A stretch of 64,000 nt of DNA. Origin: Liolophura sinensis (taxonomy: Eukaryota; Mollusca; Polyplacophora; Chitonida; Chitonidae). Where the stretch lies: the NCBI RefSeq assembly GCF_032854445.1, contig NC_088300.1:558001-622000 (forward strand). The letters run 5' to 3'. A model generated the notes under the pieces. That model was not told the origin of the DNA. It ran no database searches and was given only the letters and a program-made list of their open reading frames with translations. This document shows positions 21,601-30,925 of the stretch, piece by piece (position 1 is the first letter of the stretch; the number at the start of each line of letters is the position of its first letter). The translations under genes were made by a program, and so were the position numbers.

Positions 21601-24600
21601 TATTTCTGATTTTTTTTTTTTTTTTTTGATTGGTGTTTTACGCCGTACTCAAGAATATCTCACTTATACGATGGCGGCCAGCATTATGGTGGGAGGAAAC
21701 CGGGCAGAGCCGGGGGAAACCCACAACCATCCGCAGGTTGCTGGCAGACCTTCCCACGTACGGCCGGAGAGGAAGGCAGCAGGAGCTGGTCTTGAACTCA
21801 CAGCGACCACTGTTTGCTGATTGCGTAGTTCACAGCTTAGCTGCTAATGGATGAAACTGCTAATCTATCCCAAAACCAGAATGATATGATTTCATTAAGG
21901 TTTTTTCAAAAGTGTTGTTTATGAGGCCTGTGTGTGGTAATTGTGTTTGTCACAACAAATGGATGAAACTACTAATCTGTCCCAAAACCAGAATTAACAT
22001 TAACAATCGTTAATGTTTTCTTAGAAGTAGAGATTTCATGTATTTATTCATTGAACTTTTACAGATATTTTACTGGACACAATAGGTCTAAAGTGTATAA
22101 CTTGATGGAACGCACGGCCACATGTCTGCTTTGTTTCAGCTAACCCTACTAGTACAGGCTGTGTTATACTGTATGCTGGAACCTCTGGCTGCCTCAATCA
22201 ACCCCCTCAATGACCACTGGTTTATCCGTGACTACGCCGCCCGCCTCCTCGCTCAAATCATCCAGTAAGTATACCAACTAACAGACTGTAGCAGACAGTC
22301 ACAGAGGAAAGATCTCATTACCATGTGATTTTCTGACCTTTCATATCCTTGGAAGGTTGTATTCAGGGGAGATAATCAGTCTTGAAAATTCAAGATTTAC
22401 ATTGAATGACCTAAAATTTTGCCCAAGAAAGTGCCTTTTTAGAGGGAAATAAGTGTCTTAAAATACTACTTTTGGAGCTGACCATCATAAGAAACCTGAA
22501 AACACCGATCCAGGATTAACAGGACTCTCAGAATTAGGCAAAAAGGGCAACTTTGTCCAAATTTAAGGTCTTTTAAGGTACTTCATTGGGCAGTTGAAAA
22601 AAACGCCTTCAGATTGCTCATTTCTCATATTCAAAAGATATCTCATAATACATATGTATTTTGATTCAGACATTAATAATAATTCTTGACAGCTTTAAAA
22701 AATGACCCAAATCCCTCCAGAATTGATTGAAATTTGTTAGCTGTAATCCGGCTAAGCCCTCTCTTCTCTCTATTTGTCTCTTCTCAAGGCGCTGGAAGAC
22801 TCCTGTTAACCAGTTATTTCAGAGCTCCCTACAGGCGCTGAAGGATGCTCTCCATGACCTGGCCAAACCATCGTGTTCTCATTATGGGGCTGTCATGGGG
22901 CTTCTCTCTCTGGGACCTCAGGTATGTCTTGTCCACTGCTGGCTTTTCTCTATAACCTCGTTATTAAAGCCTGTAATTTTCAGAGAAAACTTACCAGCAA
23001 ATCGGGTTTTCACGTAAATGCTGCTCAGGTAAATGCTGCTCAGGTAAATGCTGCTCAGGTCAGGTCAGGTAAATGCTGCTCGGGTAAATGCTGCTCAGGT
23101 AAATGCTGCTCAGGTAAATGCTGCTCAGGTCAGGTCAGGTAAATGCTGCTCAGGTAAATGCTGCTCATTTAAATGCTGGTCAGGTGAATGCTGGTCAGGT
23201 CAGGTCAGGTAAATGCTGCTCAGGTAAATGCTGCTCAGGTAAATGCTGCTCAGGTCAGGTCAGGTAAATGCTGCTCAGGTAAATGCTGCTCAGGTAAATG
23301 CTGCTCAGGTAAATGCTGGTCAGGTGAATGCTGGTCAGGTAAATGCTGATCAGGTAAATGCTGGTCAGGTAAATGCTGGTCAGGTAAATGCTGCTCGGGT
23401 AAATGCTGCTCAGGTAAATGCTGCTCAGGTAAATGCTGCTCAGGTCAGGTCAGGTAAATGCTGCTCAGGTAAATGCTGCTCAGGTAAATGCTGCTCAGGT
23501 CAGGTCAGGTAAATGCTGCTCAGGTAAATGCTGCTCAGGTGAATGCTGCTCAGGTGAATGCTGGTCAGGTAAATGCTGATCAGGTAAATGCTGGTCAGGT
23601 AAATGCTGGTCAGGTAAATGCTGCTCAGGTAAATGCTGCTCAGGTAAATACTGCTCAGGTAAATGCTGCTCAGGTAAATGCTGCTCAGGTAAATGCTGCT
23701 CAGGTAAATGCTGCTCAGGTAAATGCTGGTCAGATAAATGCTAGTCATTTAAATGCTGATTAGATAAATGCTAATCAGGTAAATGCTGATCAAATAAGCA
23801 TAGATGTGTAGAACTCCTTACATGACCATCTGTCTGTGAGTCCGGAGAACACTACATGTAAAATACCTCCTCTACTTAATTACTGGCCTCACCTGGACAC
23901 CTACCCATTTTAACACTGGCCTCATCTGGTGACAGCTCTGGAAAACACATCAGTATGTTATTGTGCTATTATTTGCCTCAGGTTGTGGAGGACACTATCA
24001 TACCTCATCTACCCAATTACTGGCCTCATCTGGAGACTATTATGGAAGATAGCTCAGTGGCTAATGCTCTGGCCAAAGCAGATGCTCATAAAGTGTACGG
24101 AGCAATACTGGTAAGCTTGTTGTAACATAAACAGGGGGTATACTCTATTACAGTAAATAGACAAATATACAGATTGAAGACACTGCATCTCATTCACACC
24201 AACCACTCGTATCCCACATGAAAGAGCACAGAAATTAATGCACATTAGATTTTGGAAACGAACTCATACATCATTGTGCTTACATCAACAGCCACGAATG
24301 TAGGTATGATGTGGCCCTCTATTTTTAGAGTTTGTTTTCACAGACATTAAAATCACGATATGCGTACATATATAACTGAGACTGGAAATGCACGTTAATC
24401 ATATGGTAAGAGTAAAACCTTTAGTACCTTGACATCACAATGAATATTCAAGGGGAAGAAAGGAGGCTTTTCACTGGATAAGCCTAAAACATGGCGGGAA
24501 GTTCAGTGTCAGTTTCAGTCGAATTTGTGGATTTTGTAGAAAATGGCGATGTTTAAAACCGTTCTTCTCTCCTTTGAAAACTTTTAAAATAGAATTCCAT

Positions 24601-25970
24601 GTAATTTGTGTAGCTCTTTTATTTAAAGTATAGTTTGTATAAATGTGTTCTTTTCTTTTAAGAAAGAATCAAGACATTGGATATTAAGTTCATTACACCC
24701 ATGTTAATTTGTATTGTTTAACACATCTGATTTACAGTTGGCTGTGGAGTTTTTAATCAAGCAAAAGCTGAAGGACTTTCAATGTGAATGTTCAAAAATA
24801 TCTTCATGCCCTAATGCAGTGATAGATGTGGCAGAGGAGAAAGACAAAGTCTCAGTCAAAGAAGAAACGCGTTTGCCACAAGCGAAGCAGATGCCGTGCC
24901 GTGGGCAGAAGATGTGCGATTTCTACAAGGACATGTATGGGTATTTTGGGGACAGTTTGGCCATGAGACTGCCCAAGCTCAATTTACAGCATGTTTTCAA
25001 ACCCACAAAGAAAGAGGCTTTGGTCAGTTTGCGAGACAAAGAAATTGACGGTAAGACTGGCGAGGATCTGCTAGAGAATTTCATGCAGCAAGTGAGAATA
25101 CAACAAATAAAGGAAGCAGAGGAACGCAAGAAGCGTGAGGAACGAGAGAGGCTCCTTGCCATAGAACGGCATAAACAGCTGATCCGGGCCATGGAAGAAG
25201 AGAGGCGACGCAAAGATGAAAAGCTTCGGCGCATCAAAGAAGCTGAGAGGAAGCGCCATCTGGAGGAACTGAGGAGAAATGAATTGCAGCATCAAGAGGA
25301 GATAACTCGGCAGTATGGCCAGCAGCCCACACTGATGAGGCAGGCAGCACATTATCCCAGCTTTGAGTATGATGGCCCCAGTGATGCAGAGGAGGAGCAA
25401 GATGTGGACGTGGAGGAAACGTCGTCAAGGTCTCCAGAGTCAGAGAAGTCGGAGGATAAATCAGAGGAAGAACAACCTTACTTCCCCAGTGACCCTAGTC
25501 ATATGAACTTGACGGTGAAAAGTACAGTTAGTGACCCCACCAAGGGCATAAAGTTGACTATATCCAAAAGGCCCAAGATGGCCACACACGTTCGGGAGGA
25601 GCGGGCAGAGAGACTGGATCGCTCAGACAAACACAAAGATAAAGAATATAGGCAAAGCAAGAAAAGGAAGCAAAGTCAGCGTAGCCCGAGAGAAAGCTCT
25701 CGCAGTCCCTGGGATCCCGACCGCAATGATGGCGGTGAGGTGAAAAGGAAAGCAGATTTAATTTATCAGTTTGACGTAGGGGACCATGTTGGCAAACCAA
25801 AAAGTACTGTCGCAAAAAGGCTGTCTCAGAGAGGGGCTGAAGAGCCTGACAATTATGAACTGGTGGACGGTGACCATATGCACTGTCCGGGAGAAAAATT
25901 AACTATAAAATTGGCAAAATCTAAACCAAAAGGTGCGTCGGCTTCTCAGAGGAGTCCAAACTACAGCTGA
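15458..25970 (+). CDS. TAF6L: TAF6-like protein (SAGA/PCAF complex subunit)
   Basis: TAF6L (PAF65-alpha) is the TAF6 paralogue in the SAGA/PCAF histone acetyltransferase complexes of the nucleus (family knowledge). Eleven coding exons join in phase: 15458-15619, 16086-16172, 16839-16989, 17328-17411, 20064-20170, 20440-20517, 21300-21401, 22140-22264, 22789-22921, 23982-24110, 24738-25970, for about 796 residues. Residues 1-85 form a histone fold (LTRESIRVYGECAG, DVSYRLRAIAQ, RRRRMTTEDINKALRNMDVQ). Residues ~160-400 form the TAF6 HEAT region, where LYCMLEPLAASINPLNDHW is a TAF6L rather than TAF6 signature. DFYKDMYGYFGDSLAMR (~447-463) is also conserved. The start ATG has a good context (aaaATGG) with in-frame stops just upstream. 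Human TAF6L is 622 aa as I recall; the excess is a charged C-terminal extension in the last exon. Confidence 0.95.
16086..16172 (+). CDS. TAF6L: TAF6L coding exon 2
   Basis: 29 codons, VGAQFMRHSRRRRMTTEDIN through KALRNMDVQ: the rest of the histone fold with its basic RRRR patch. Acceptor ataatag, donor CCAG|GTAACT. Confidence 0.93.
16488..16550 (+). repeat. Dispersed repeat copy (pair with 15098-15165)
   Basis: Second copy of the aaaccctggtt(t/c)aggaat... segment in TAF6L intron 2, immediately before the hairpin at 16561. Confidence 0.65.
16561..16607. repeat. Near-perfect 21-bp inverted repeat (hairpin)
   Basis: Left arm 16561-16581 (tgctaatgacacttgcacttg) and right arm 16587-16607 pair with one mismatch around a 5-base loop (atgtg). 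It lies in TAF6L intron 2. Confidence 0.85.
16839..16989 (+). CDS. TAF6L: TAF6L coding exon 3
   Basis: 151 nt; PVFGHGSLDPQSFQQ, EGEIHFVEDLEVNFSNMA, ending NTSIK plus one base. Matches the linker after the histone fold in TAF6L (GxLYFxEDxEVNL). Acceptor catttcag, donor AAGT|GTGAGT. Confidence 0.92.
17328..17411 (+). CDS. TAF6L: TAF6L coding exon 4
   Basis: 84 nt; SHWLAVEGVQKPSASQQQVQ through NPSQP. HWLAVEG corresponds to the HWLSIEG motif of TAF6; the glutamine-rich part is a linker. Acceptor ttatcag, donor CCAG|GTAAGA. Confidence 0.9.
17490..17690 (+). mobile_element. Non-LTR retrotransposon remnant (end of reverse transcriptase ORF)
   Basis: The plus-strand frame reads RRQWNKLPSDLKKEHTSISL and later AYLCEQV. 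The pattern WNxLPxxxxxxxSxxxFKxxLKxxL is typical of the extreme C-terminus of LINE-type polymerases. A 39-bp segment (KEHTSISLFKSLS) is tandemly duplicated. Only this tail is visible, with no endonuclease or polymerase core, so it is a dead 5'-truncated copy in TAF6L intron 4. Its 3' boundary is not clear. Confidence 0.5.
18931..19848. mobile_element. MITE-like DNA element with TACTGTAAATGCC termini
   Basis: Ends are inverted: tactgtaaatgcctttttat at the left and, reverse-complemented, tactgtaaatgccttttaat at the right, flanked by TA. The interior near both ends carries gcggatttcgcgg-like and gcgggg segments. About 918 bp with no transposase-like open frame, so non-autonomous. Located in TAF6L intron 4. 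Confidence 0.65.
20064..20170 (+). CDS. TAF6L: TAF6L coding exon 5
   Basis: 107 nt; GKPNVKPGPKAVSPELLLYY through GCDEEHTK. SPELLLYYDNIT is the entry to the HEAT region (compare LxxYYxxIT of TAF6). Acceptor cattgcag, donor AAAG|GTCAGT. Confidence 0.92.
20440..20517 (+). CDS. TAF6L: TAF6L coding exon 6
   Basis: 26 codons, VALDDLRTNNKLVPLLPYFV through NFVSNG. The LLPYFVxFVSxG motif is shared with human TAF6L. Acceptor ttttccag, donor TGGG|GTAAGT. Confidence 0.93.
20620..20850 (+). mobile_element. tRNA-derived SINE, family 3 (second copy)
   Basis: Shares cccactctcatggtttgttg and agtatggtgtgcacat with the minus-strand copy at 8205-8545. A B-box-like gagttcaaaccc lies at 20680-20691; the A-box region is degenerate. 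In TAF6L intron 6. Confidence 0.55.
21300..21401 (+). CDS. TAF6L: TAF6L coding exon 7
   Basis: 34 codons, VKTISYDITQLTKLLHTVKA through LEPQPY. The RNPHLYLEP motif is TAF6/TAF6L-like. Acceptor tttcccag, donor CTAT|GTAAGT. Confidence 0.93.
21610..21810 (-). mobile_element. tRNA-derived SINE, family 1 (head-truncated)
   Basis: Plus-strand reading: poly-T, ttgattggtgttttacgccg, tactcaagaatatctcact, then gggaggaaaccgggcagagc and ttcccacgtacggccggaga, stopping in the tRNA head at cttgaactcacagcgacca. In TAF6L intron 7. Confidence 0.85.
22140..22264 (+). CDS. TAF6L: TAF6L coding exon 8
   Basis: 125 nt; LTLLVQAVLYCMLEPLAASI, NPLNDHWFIRDYAARLLAQI. This is the best evidence for TAF6L over TAF6. Acceptor tgtttcag, donor TCCA|GTAAGT, phase 2. 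Confidence 0.95.
22789..22921 (+). CDS. TAF6L: TAF6L coding exon 9
   Basis: 133 nt; RWKTPVNQLFQSSLQALKDA through VMGLLSLGPQ; SHYGAVMGLLSLG matches CHYGAVVGLHALG of human TAF6L. Donor CTCAG|GTATGT, followed about 95 nt later by the donor-like 15-bp array. Confidence 0.93.
23013..23790 (+). repeat. 15-bp tandem array of 5' splice-site-like units
   Basis: About 50 copies of AAATGCTGCTCAGGT with interspersed extra CAGGT pentamers (caggtcaggtcaggt) every few units. A higher-order period near 245 bp is visible (23206-23450 versus 23451-23700). Nearly every junction reads CAG|GTAAAT; I counted about 37. It lies in TAF6L intron 9, about 95 nt after the true donor of exon 9 (CTCAG|GTATGT). Confidence 0.97.
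23982..24110 (+). CDS. TAF6L: TAF6L coding exon 10
   Basis: 43 codons, VVEDTIIPHLPNYWPHLETI through AHKVYGAIL; DGHKVYGAIL is the human counterpart. Acceptor tgcctcag, donor ACTG|GTAAGC. Confidence 0.94.
24738..25970 (+). CDS. TAF6L: TAF6L last coding exon (410 residues)
   Basis: Begins LAVEFLIKQKLKDFQ and contains DFYKDMYGYFGDSLAMRLPK. From about residue 498 to 575 of the protein there is a highly charged, stop-to-stop helical segment rich in E, R and K (EAEERKKREERERLLAIERH), consistent with a coiled coil or single alpha-helix. It is followed by an acidic stretch (SDAEEEQDVDVEE) and a basic, likely nuclear-localising KKRKQSQRSPR. Stop TGA 25968-25970. Confidence 0.93.
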   Translation: MAVEFLIKQKLKDFQCECSKISSCPNAVIDVAEEKDKVSVKEETRLPQAKQMPCRGQKMCDFYKDMYGYFGDSLAMRLPKLNLQHVFKPTKKEALVSLRDKEIDGKTGEDLLENFMQQVRIQQIKEAEERKKREERERLLAIERHKQLIRAMEEERRRKDEKLRRIKEAERKRHLEELRRNELQHQEEITRQYGQQPTLMRQAAHYPSFEYDGPSDAEEEQDVDVEETSSRSPESEKSEDKSEEEQPYFPSDPSHMNLTVKSTVSDPTKGIKLTISKRPKMATHVREERAERLDRSDKHKDKEYRQSKKRKQSQRSPRESSRSPWDPDRNDGGEVKRKADLIYQFDVGDHVGKPKSTVAKRLSQRGAEEPDNYELVDGDHMHCPGEKLTIKLAKSKPKGASASQRSPNYS

Positions 25971-26779
25971 TGCTCGCCACAGTATTTATACACTGACCAA
26001 TGTGTGTACATATAACATCAGCAATCAGGGCTCCATGCAGGGAGCTGGCATCCACGTAAATCATGTTGAGCTGACATCCATTTGTTTTGTTTTTTTTTTC
26101 TTTGTAGTAGAAACAAATATAAATCAGATTTATCATGATAGAATTTGGCATGAGTTCAAGTTCATGAGCTGCAAGATTGTGGCATGAAGTCAGTGATAAC
26201 ATCATATAGTGCTGAACACCACTGATACCTGGCAGTTGTGTGGTAGAACGCGGATGTGTGGCCGGAACACCACTGATACCTGGCAGTTGTGTGGTAGAAC
26301 GTGGATGTGTGGCCTGAACACTAGTGATACCTGGCAGTTGTTTGGTAGAACATGGATGTGTGGCCTTGGTTGTCTCAAGGAAGTTGTTGGGTGCATGATG
26401 AATTTGTGTGGTTTGCTTCATTCTCTGCCATGTTTCCTCGAACCACAAACCACAGTGTCATTGTGAAAGAAAATTATTTTTGAGTAGGTTAAGCATAAAT
26501 CTAAAGGTTCTTTAAGGGCTCTCACCACAGAGAAGTGACATGGTCAGGTCCACTTCCTGATGACTCATATGAGAGTGGTTTGAATATACATTGGTTTGAT
26601 GGCCTGTCAGAAATGTCACAACCACTGCATAAGTAAGCTAGATTATGAGGGTACGGTGAAAAAATCAGATACATGTAAACAAATACTGTACCAATGATTC
26701 TGTTTTAAATCTTGCTTTGTAACTTAATACAAGCAGTGGATTTTATTCCTCCAAGAGGAGGTTGAACAGTGGGTGATGA
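25971..26779 (+). other. TAF6L 3' UTR / downstream DNA
   Basis: No AATAAA is seen close to the stop; the polyadenylation site cannot be placed. Contains a 51-bp triplet repeat (26212-26366). Confidence 0.4.
26212..26366 (+). repeat. 51-bp unit, three copies
   Basis: Three tandem copies of gaacaccactgatacctggc followed by agttgtgtggtagaacg(c/t)g and gatgtgtggcc. Probably within the TAF6L 3' UTR. Confidence 0.95.
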
Positions 26780-27870
26780 AACTAGCTGTAACAAAGTGAA
26801 AATATGTGACAAAGTTTGTCTTCCCCACTGCTAGGGATCACACTGTCTGTAACAGAGTGAGGACATGTAACTAACTTGATTCGGCACACTTTTTGGATCA
26901 CACTATCTGCAACATATTGAGGACATGTAATTAAATTGATCAGTCACTCTTCTAGGAGCACGCTATCTGTAAGAGAGTGAGGACATGTAACTATCTTGGC
27001 CTGCCCCACTTTTAGGGCTCGCGCTATCAGTAACACAGTGAGGACATGTAACTAATTTGACCAGTCACATTTCTAGGATCACACTATCTGTAAGAGAGTG
27101 AGGACATGTAACTATCTTGGTTTGCCCCACTTTTAGGGTTCACGCTATCAGTAACACAGTGAGGACATGTAACTAATATGACCAGTCACATTTCTAGGAT
27201 CACACTATCTGTAAGAGAGTGAGGACATGTAACTATCTTGGTTTGCCCCACTTTTAGGGTTCACGCTATCAGTAACACAGTGAGGACATGTAACTAATTT
27301 GACCAGTCACATTTCTAGGATCACACTATCTGTAAGAGAGTGAGGACATGTAACTATCTTGGTCTTCCCCACTTTTAGGGCTCGGGCTATCAGTAACACA
27401 GTGAGGACATATAACTAATTTGACCAGTCACGTTTCTAAGATCACACTATCCGTAAGAGAGTGAGGATATGTAACTATCTTGGTTTGCCCCACTTTTAGG
27501 GTTCACGCTATCAGTAACACAGTGAGGACATGTAACTAATATGACCAGTCACATTTCTAGGAGCACACTATCTGTAAGAGAGTGAGGACATGTAACTATC
27601 TTGGTCTTCCCCACTTGTAGGGCTTGCGCTATCAGTAACACATTGAGGACATGTAACTAATTTGACCAGTCACGTTTCTAAGATCACACTATCTGTAAGA
27701 GATTGAGGACATGTAACTAACATGTTATGGCACACATCTAGGATCACATTATATGTAATAGAATGAAGAAATGTAACTAGTTTGGCCTGGCACACTTCTA
27801 GGATCACACTATGTGTAACAAAGTGGAGATTTGTAACTAACTTGGTCAGACACATTTTACACTTGCTGTA
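26780..27870. repeat. 60-bp tandem array with dimeric higher-order structure
   Basis: About 18 monomers of ~60 bp, each containing gaggacatgtaacta and a ...ctaggatcacactatctgtaa-like segment. In the centre, two monomer types (ttgaccagtcacatttctag and cttggtttgccccactttta) alternate regularly, making a ~121-bp dimer. The outer monomers are more diverged. Confidence 0.95.
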
Positions 27871-28387
27871 GCAATGTGTAGATACATGTAGGTAATAAAT
27901 GTTCACATTCAGGGATTGAAGTACTGTATTTATAACGAAATTGATGATATAGGTGAAAAGCATGGTTACCTCTAACACAGTGAAGACAGACAGGTATGTG
28001 ACAAACTTTGTGTGAGGCCAAACCTTAATCTGCCTGGAGCCTGGTCTCTAGATACTGTTATTGGGTGGGGTGTCTTGTTTAATGACATTGTTTTCTAAAT
28101 GACATTCCAGTGAGGCTGCATCATAATACAGGAGACACCATCGGTGTTACAGCCCAAGAGAAAGTGGTACTCTATGGTGCGACCTGTCAGAAATGTTAAA
28201 CAACAATTTTTTATTACATTTTAACATGGGCATCTGAAGAAAGGTTTACAAAAAGCTATTTAGAAAAAACAAATGGTAAAGAAAGTTGAACGTTGATCAC
28301 ATAAGAAGTTCCTGAAGAAAAGGAATGTCATTTGTGCCTCCGGAACTTGGTGCGATAGGTGATCGGTAAATTAATATCGTATACAAA
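27871..28387. other. Intergenic DNA with a SINE family-2-like tail
   Basis: gggtggggtgtcttgtttaa (about 28063), then a cattccagtgaggctgca segment, resemble the tail of the family-2 SINE. Otherwise nothing recognised. Confidence 0.35.
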
Positions 28388-29721
28388 CCATGTTTAGGCG
28401 TGTACAACACCAGTCCATATTCAGGCTTGTACAACACCAGTCCATGTTCAGGCGTGTACAACACCAATCCATGTTTAGGTGTATACAACACCAGTCCATG
28501 TTCAGGTGTGTACAACACAGGTCCATGTTCAGGCGTGTACAACACCAATCCATGTTTAGGTGTATACAACACCAGTCCATGTTCAGGCGTGTACAACACA
28601 GGTCCATGTTCAGGCGTGTACAACACCAATCAATGTTCAGGTGTATACAACACCAATCTATGTTCAGGCGTGTACAACACCAATCCATGTTTAGGTGTGT
28701 ACAACACCAGTCCATGTTCAGGCATGTACAACACAGGTCCATGTTCAGGTGTGTACAACACCAATCCATGTTTAGGTGTATACAACACTAATCCATGTTT
28801 GGGCGTGTACAACACCAGTCCATGTTAGGCATGTACAACACCAATCTATGTTTCGCGTGTACAACACCATTCTGTGTTTAGGCGTATACAACACCAATCT
28901 ATGTTCAGGCGTGTACAACACCAATCTATGTTCAGGCATGTACAACACCAATATATGGTTAGACATATACAACACCAATCCATGTTTGGCGTGTACAACA
29001 CCAATCCATGTTTGGCATCTACAACACCAATCCATGTTTGGCATCTACAACACCAATCCATGTTTAGGCATATACAACACCAATCCATGTTTGGCGTGTA
29101 CAACACCAATCTATGTTTAGGCATATACAACACCAATCTATGTTTAGGCGTATACAACAACTTATGCTTAGGCGTGTACAACACCAATCCATGTTTGGCG
29201 TATACAGCACAAATCCATGTTTAGGCGTGTACAACACCAATCCACGTTAGGCGTTTACAACACCAATCCATGTTTGGTTTGTACAACACCAATCCATGTT
29301 TAGGCGAGTACAACACCAATCCATGTTCAGGCGTGTACAGCACCAGTCTATGTTCAGGCGTGTACAACACCAGTCCATGTTTGGCATCTACAGCACCAAT
29401 CCATGTTTAGGCATATACAACACCAATCCATGTTTGGCGTGTACTAGACCAGTCCATGTTTGACGTGTACAACACCAATCCATGTTTGGCGTGTACAACA
29501 CCAGTCCATGTTTGACGTGTACAACACCAATCCATATTTGGCGTGTACAACACCAATCTATGTTCAGGCGTGTACTACACCAGTCCATGTTTGACGTGTA
29601 CAACACCAATCCGTGTTTGGCGTGTACAACACCAATCGATGTTCAGGCGTGTACAACACCAATCCATGTTCAGGTATATACAACACCAATCTATGTTCAG
29701 GCGTGTACTACACCAGTCCAT
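28388..29721. repeat. 27-bp tandem array
   Basis: About 49 copies of caggcgtgtacaacaccaat followed by ccatgtt. Variants are acaacaccag/acaacacagg, and forms lacking 'ca' (tttggcgtgtac) dominate in the right half. 27 bp is a multiple of three, giving spurious open frames such as YNTNPCLGV repeats. Confidence 0.97.
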
Positions 29722-30660
29722 TAAATAATTACTAAATACTAAAGATAGTATGTCCTTATAAGGACAACTTGGTATGGTTACTGTACAAGACGGAGTTGAT
29801 AAGAAGGATTTCCTAAAAGTCTCTGATATATAATTATAATAGGCTATATATGATAACTCTCATGGCTATGAGCAGTAGGCCTCTACCAGGCAAAAACGAA
29901 CAGATTTAGCCAAGCTTGGGGCATTAGCTGAGGAAACACACAGTCATTTGTAACAGAAAATAGAAGTTGGCGAAACATGCATGGAAAATTGAAGAACAAC
30001 ACAACATTCAGTGTACAACATTTTAATGGCCAATCCATTTAATACCCGATTTCTCAAGTTTATTTTAAATTACAGATATATCGACGTCAGCAAATATTCC
30101 CCAATGTAGTTGTGAATCTCTCTACATTTCATTGAGCTGATTGTCTACCGTTCTGCACTTTCATCGTTTTAGGGCACAACTGGTTCTCATTACCTGCTGG
30201 TGAATTTTTGTCCTAGTCACAAACTGTTCACCCTGAGGGAGGACGAACGAATTCCAAAATGTTTTGGTGTAACTTGTATCGGAGTAAACCGCACTTCTGA
30301 CATCCATCCCACTCGTAACCATAACATGTTCGTCGCTTAATCCAAAGTCTGTGAAACTCTTCCCAAAACATATGCATAACTGACTGCGTTCATCCACTTA
30401 TTACACTTATTAGCTGATACAAGTGCTAAAATGGCGACCTTCCACGCCGACTTCACTCTCCCACAGATGGTCAGTTCGGTACAGCGACTGGAGACCATGC
30501 TTCTGCCAGTTACTCCATATATACATTGCGTAAAATGGGAGAAACAACCATTCAACTTAGAATGAGTAATTGTGGATTTATTAAGGCTACTTCGGCAACA
30601 TTGGGACCATGAATGTTTGTGTACACATGTGCAACTTTCATAATTTCAAGGACACCGTTT
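29722..30660. other. Intergenic DNA
   Basis: Unique sequence. The only coding-like item is the 44-codon open frame at 30431-30565. Confidence 0.4.
30431..30565 (+). other. Small open reading frame, 44 aa, status unclear
   Basis: ATG in a good context (ctaaaATGGcg), begins MATFHADFTLPQMVSSVQRL, ends at TGA 30563-30565. I do not recognise it. It could be a first exon of an unseen gene, a micropeptide, or chance. The surrounding bases are more GC-rich and CpG-containing than the flanks. Confidence 0.2.
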
Positions 30661-30925
30661 CGATGGCGTAGTAATTAGCGCCCGCCTCGAAGTCTGAGAT
30701 CGCACCCGATTCCGTCGATACCACTAACTGTGCTTGGGGCTCAGACGTGACGTGTACACCAACACCAATCCGTGTTGTACACGTCAATCAAACCGGACTG
30801 GTCAGCCCAGTGTCAGTATAAAGTGACTGGGTGGGGTGTCATGTCTGTCTTCCGGGCATAATACTTCAGTGACATCAGCACTTTGGTGCGATATGGAATC
30901 GCCCTGCCACAAGAAATACATAGTG
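30661..30925 (+). mobile_element. tRNA-derived SINE, family 2 (second copy)
   Basis: Head cgatggcgtagtaattagcg with gatcgcacccgattcc (B-box-like), tail cagtataaagtgactgggtg and gggtgtcatgtctgtcttcc, matching 6681-6957 in reverse. Between head and tail it carries a perfect 10-bp inverted repeat (30749-30758 / 30776-30785) that encloses a unit resembling the nearby 27-bp satellite. Confidence 0.6.

Noticed and set aside
24923..25815. Minus-strand open frames opposite the last TAF6L exon
   Set aside because: Shadow frames of a charged, AG-rich coding exon.
15458..25970. Calling this gene TAF6 rather than TAF6L
   Set aside because: The histone fold and HWLAVEG fit both, but LEPLAASINPLNDHW, KVYGAIL and the FGDSLA motif are TAF6L features.
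28297..29728. Repetitive YNTNPCLGV/VLYTPEHG frames, superficially like a repetitive secreted protein
   Set aside because: 27-bp satellite read in several frames and both strands. No start region, signal peptide or flanking exon fits.
30161..30555. Two minus-strand frames of 72-78 codons
   Set aside because: Composition and lack of splice context do not support coding; they overlap the more plausible plus-strand small frame.
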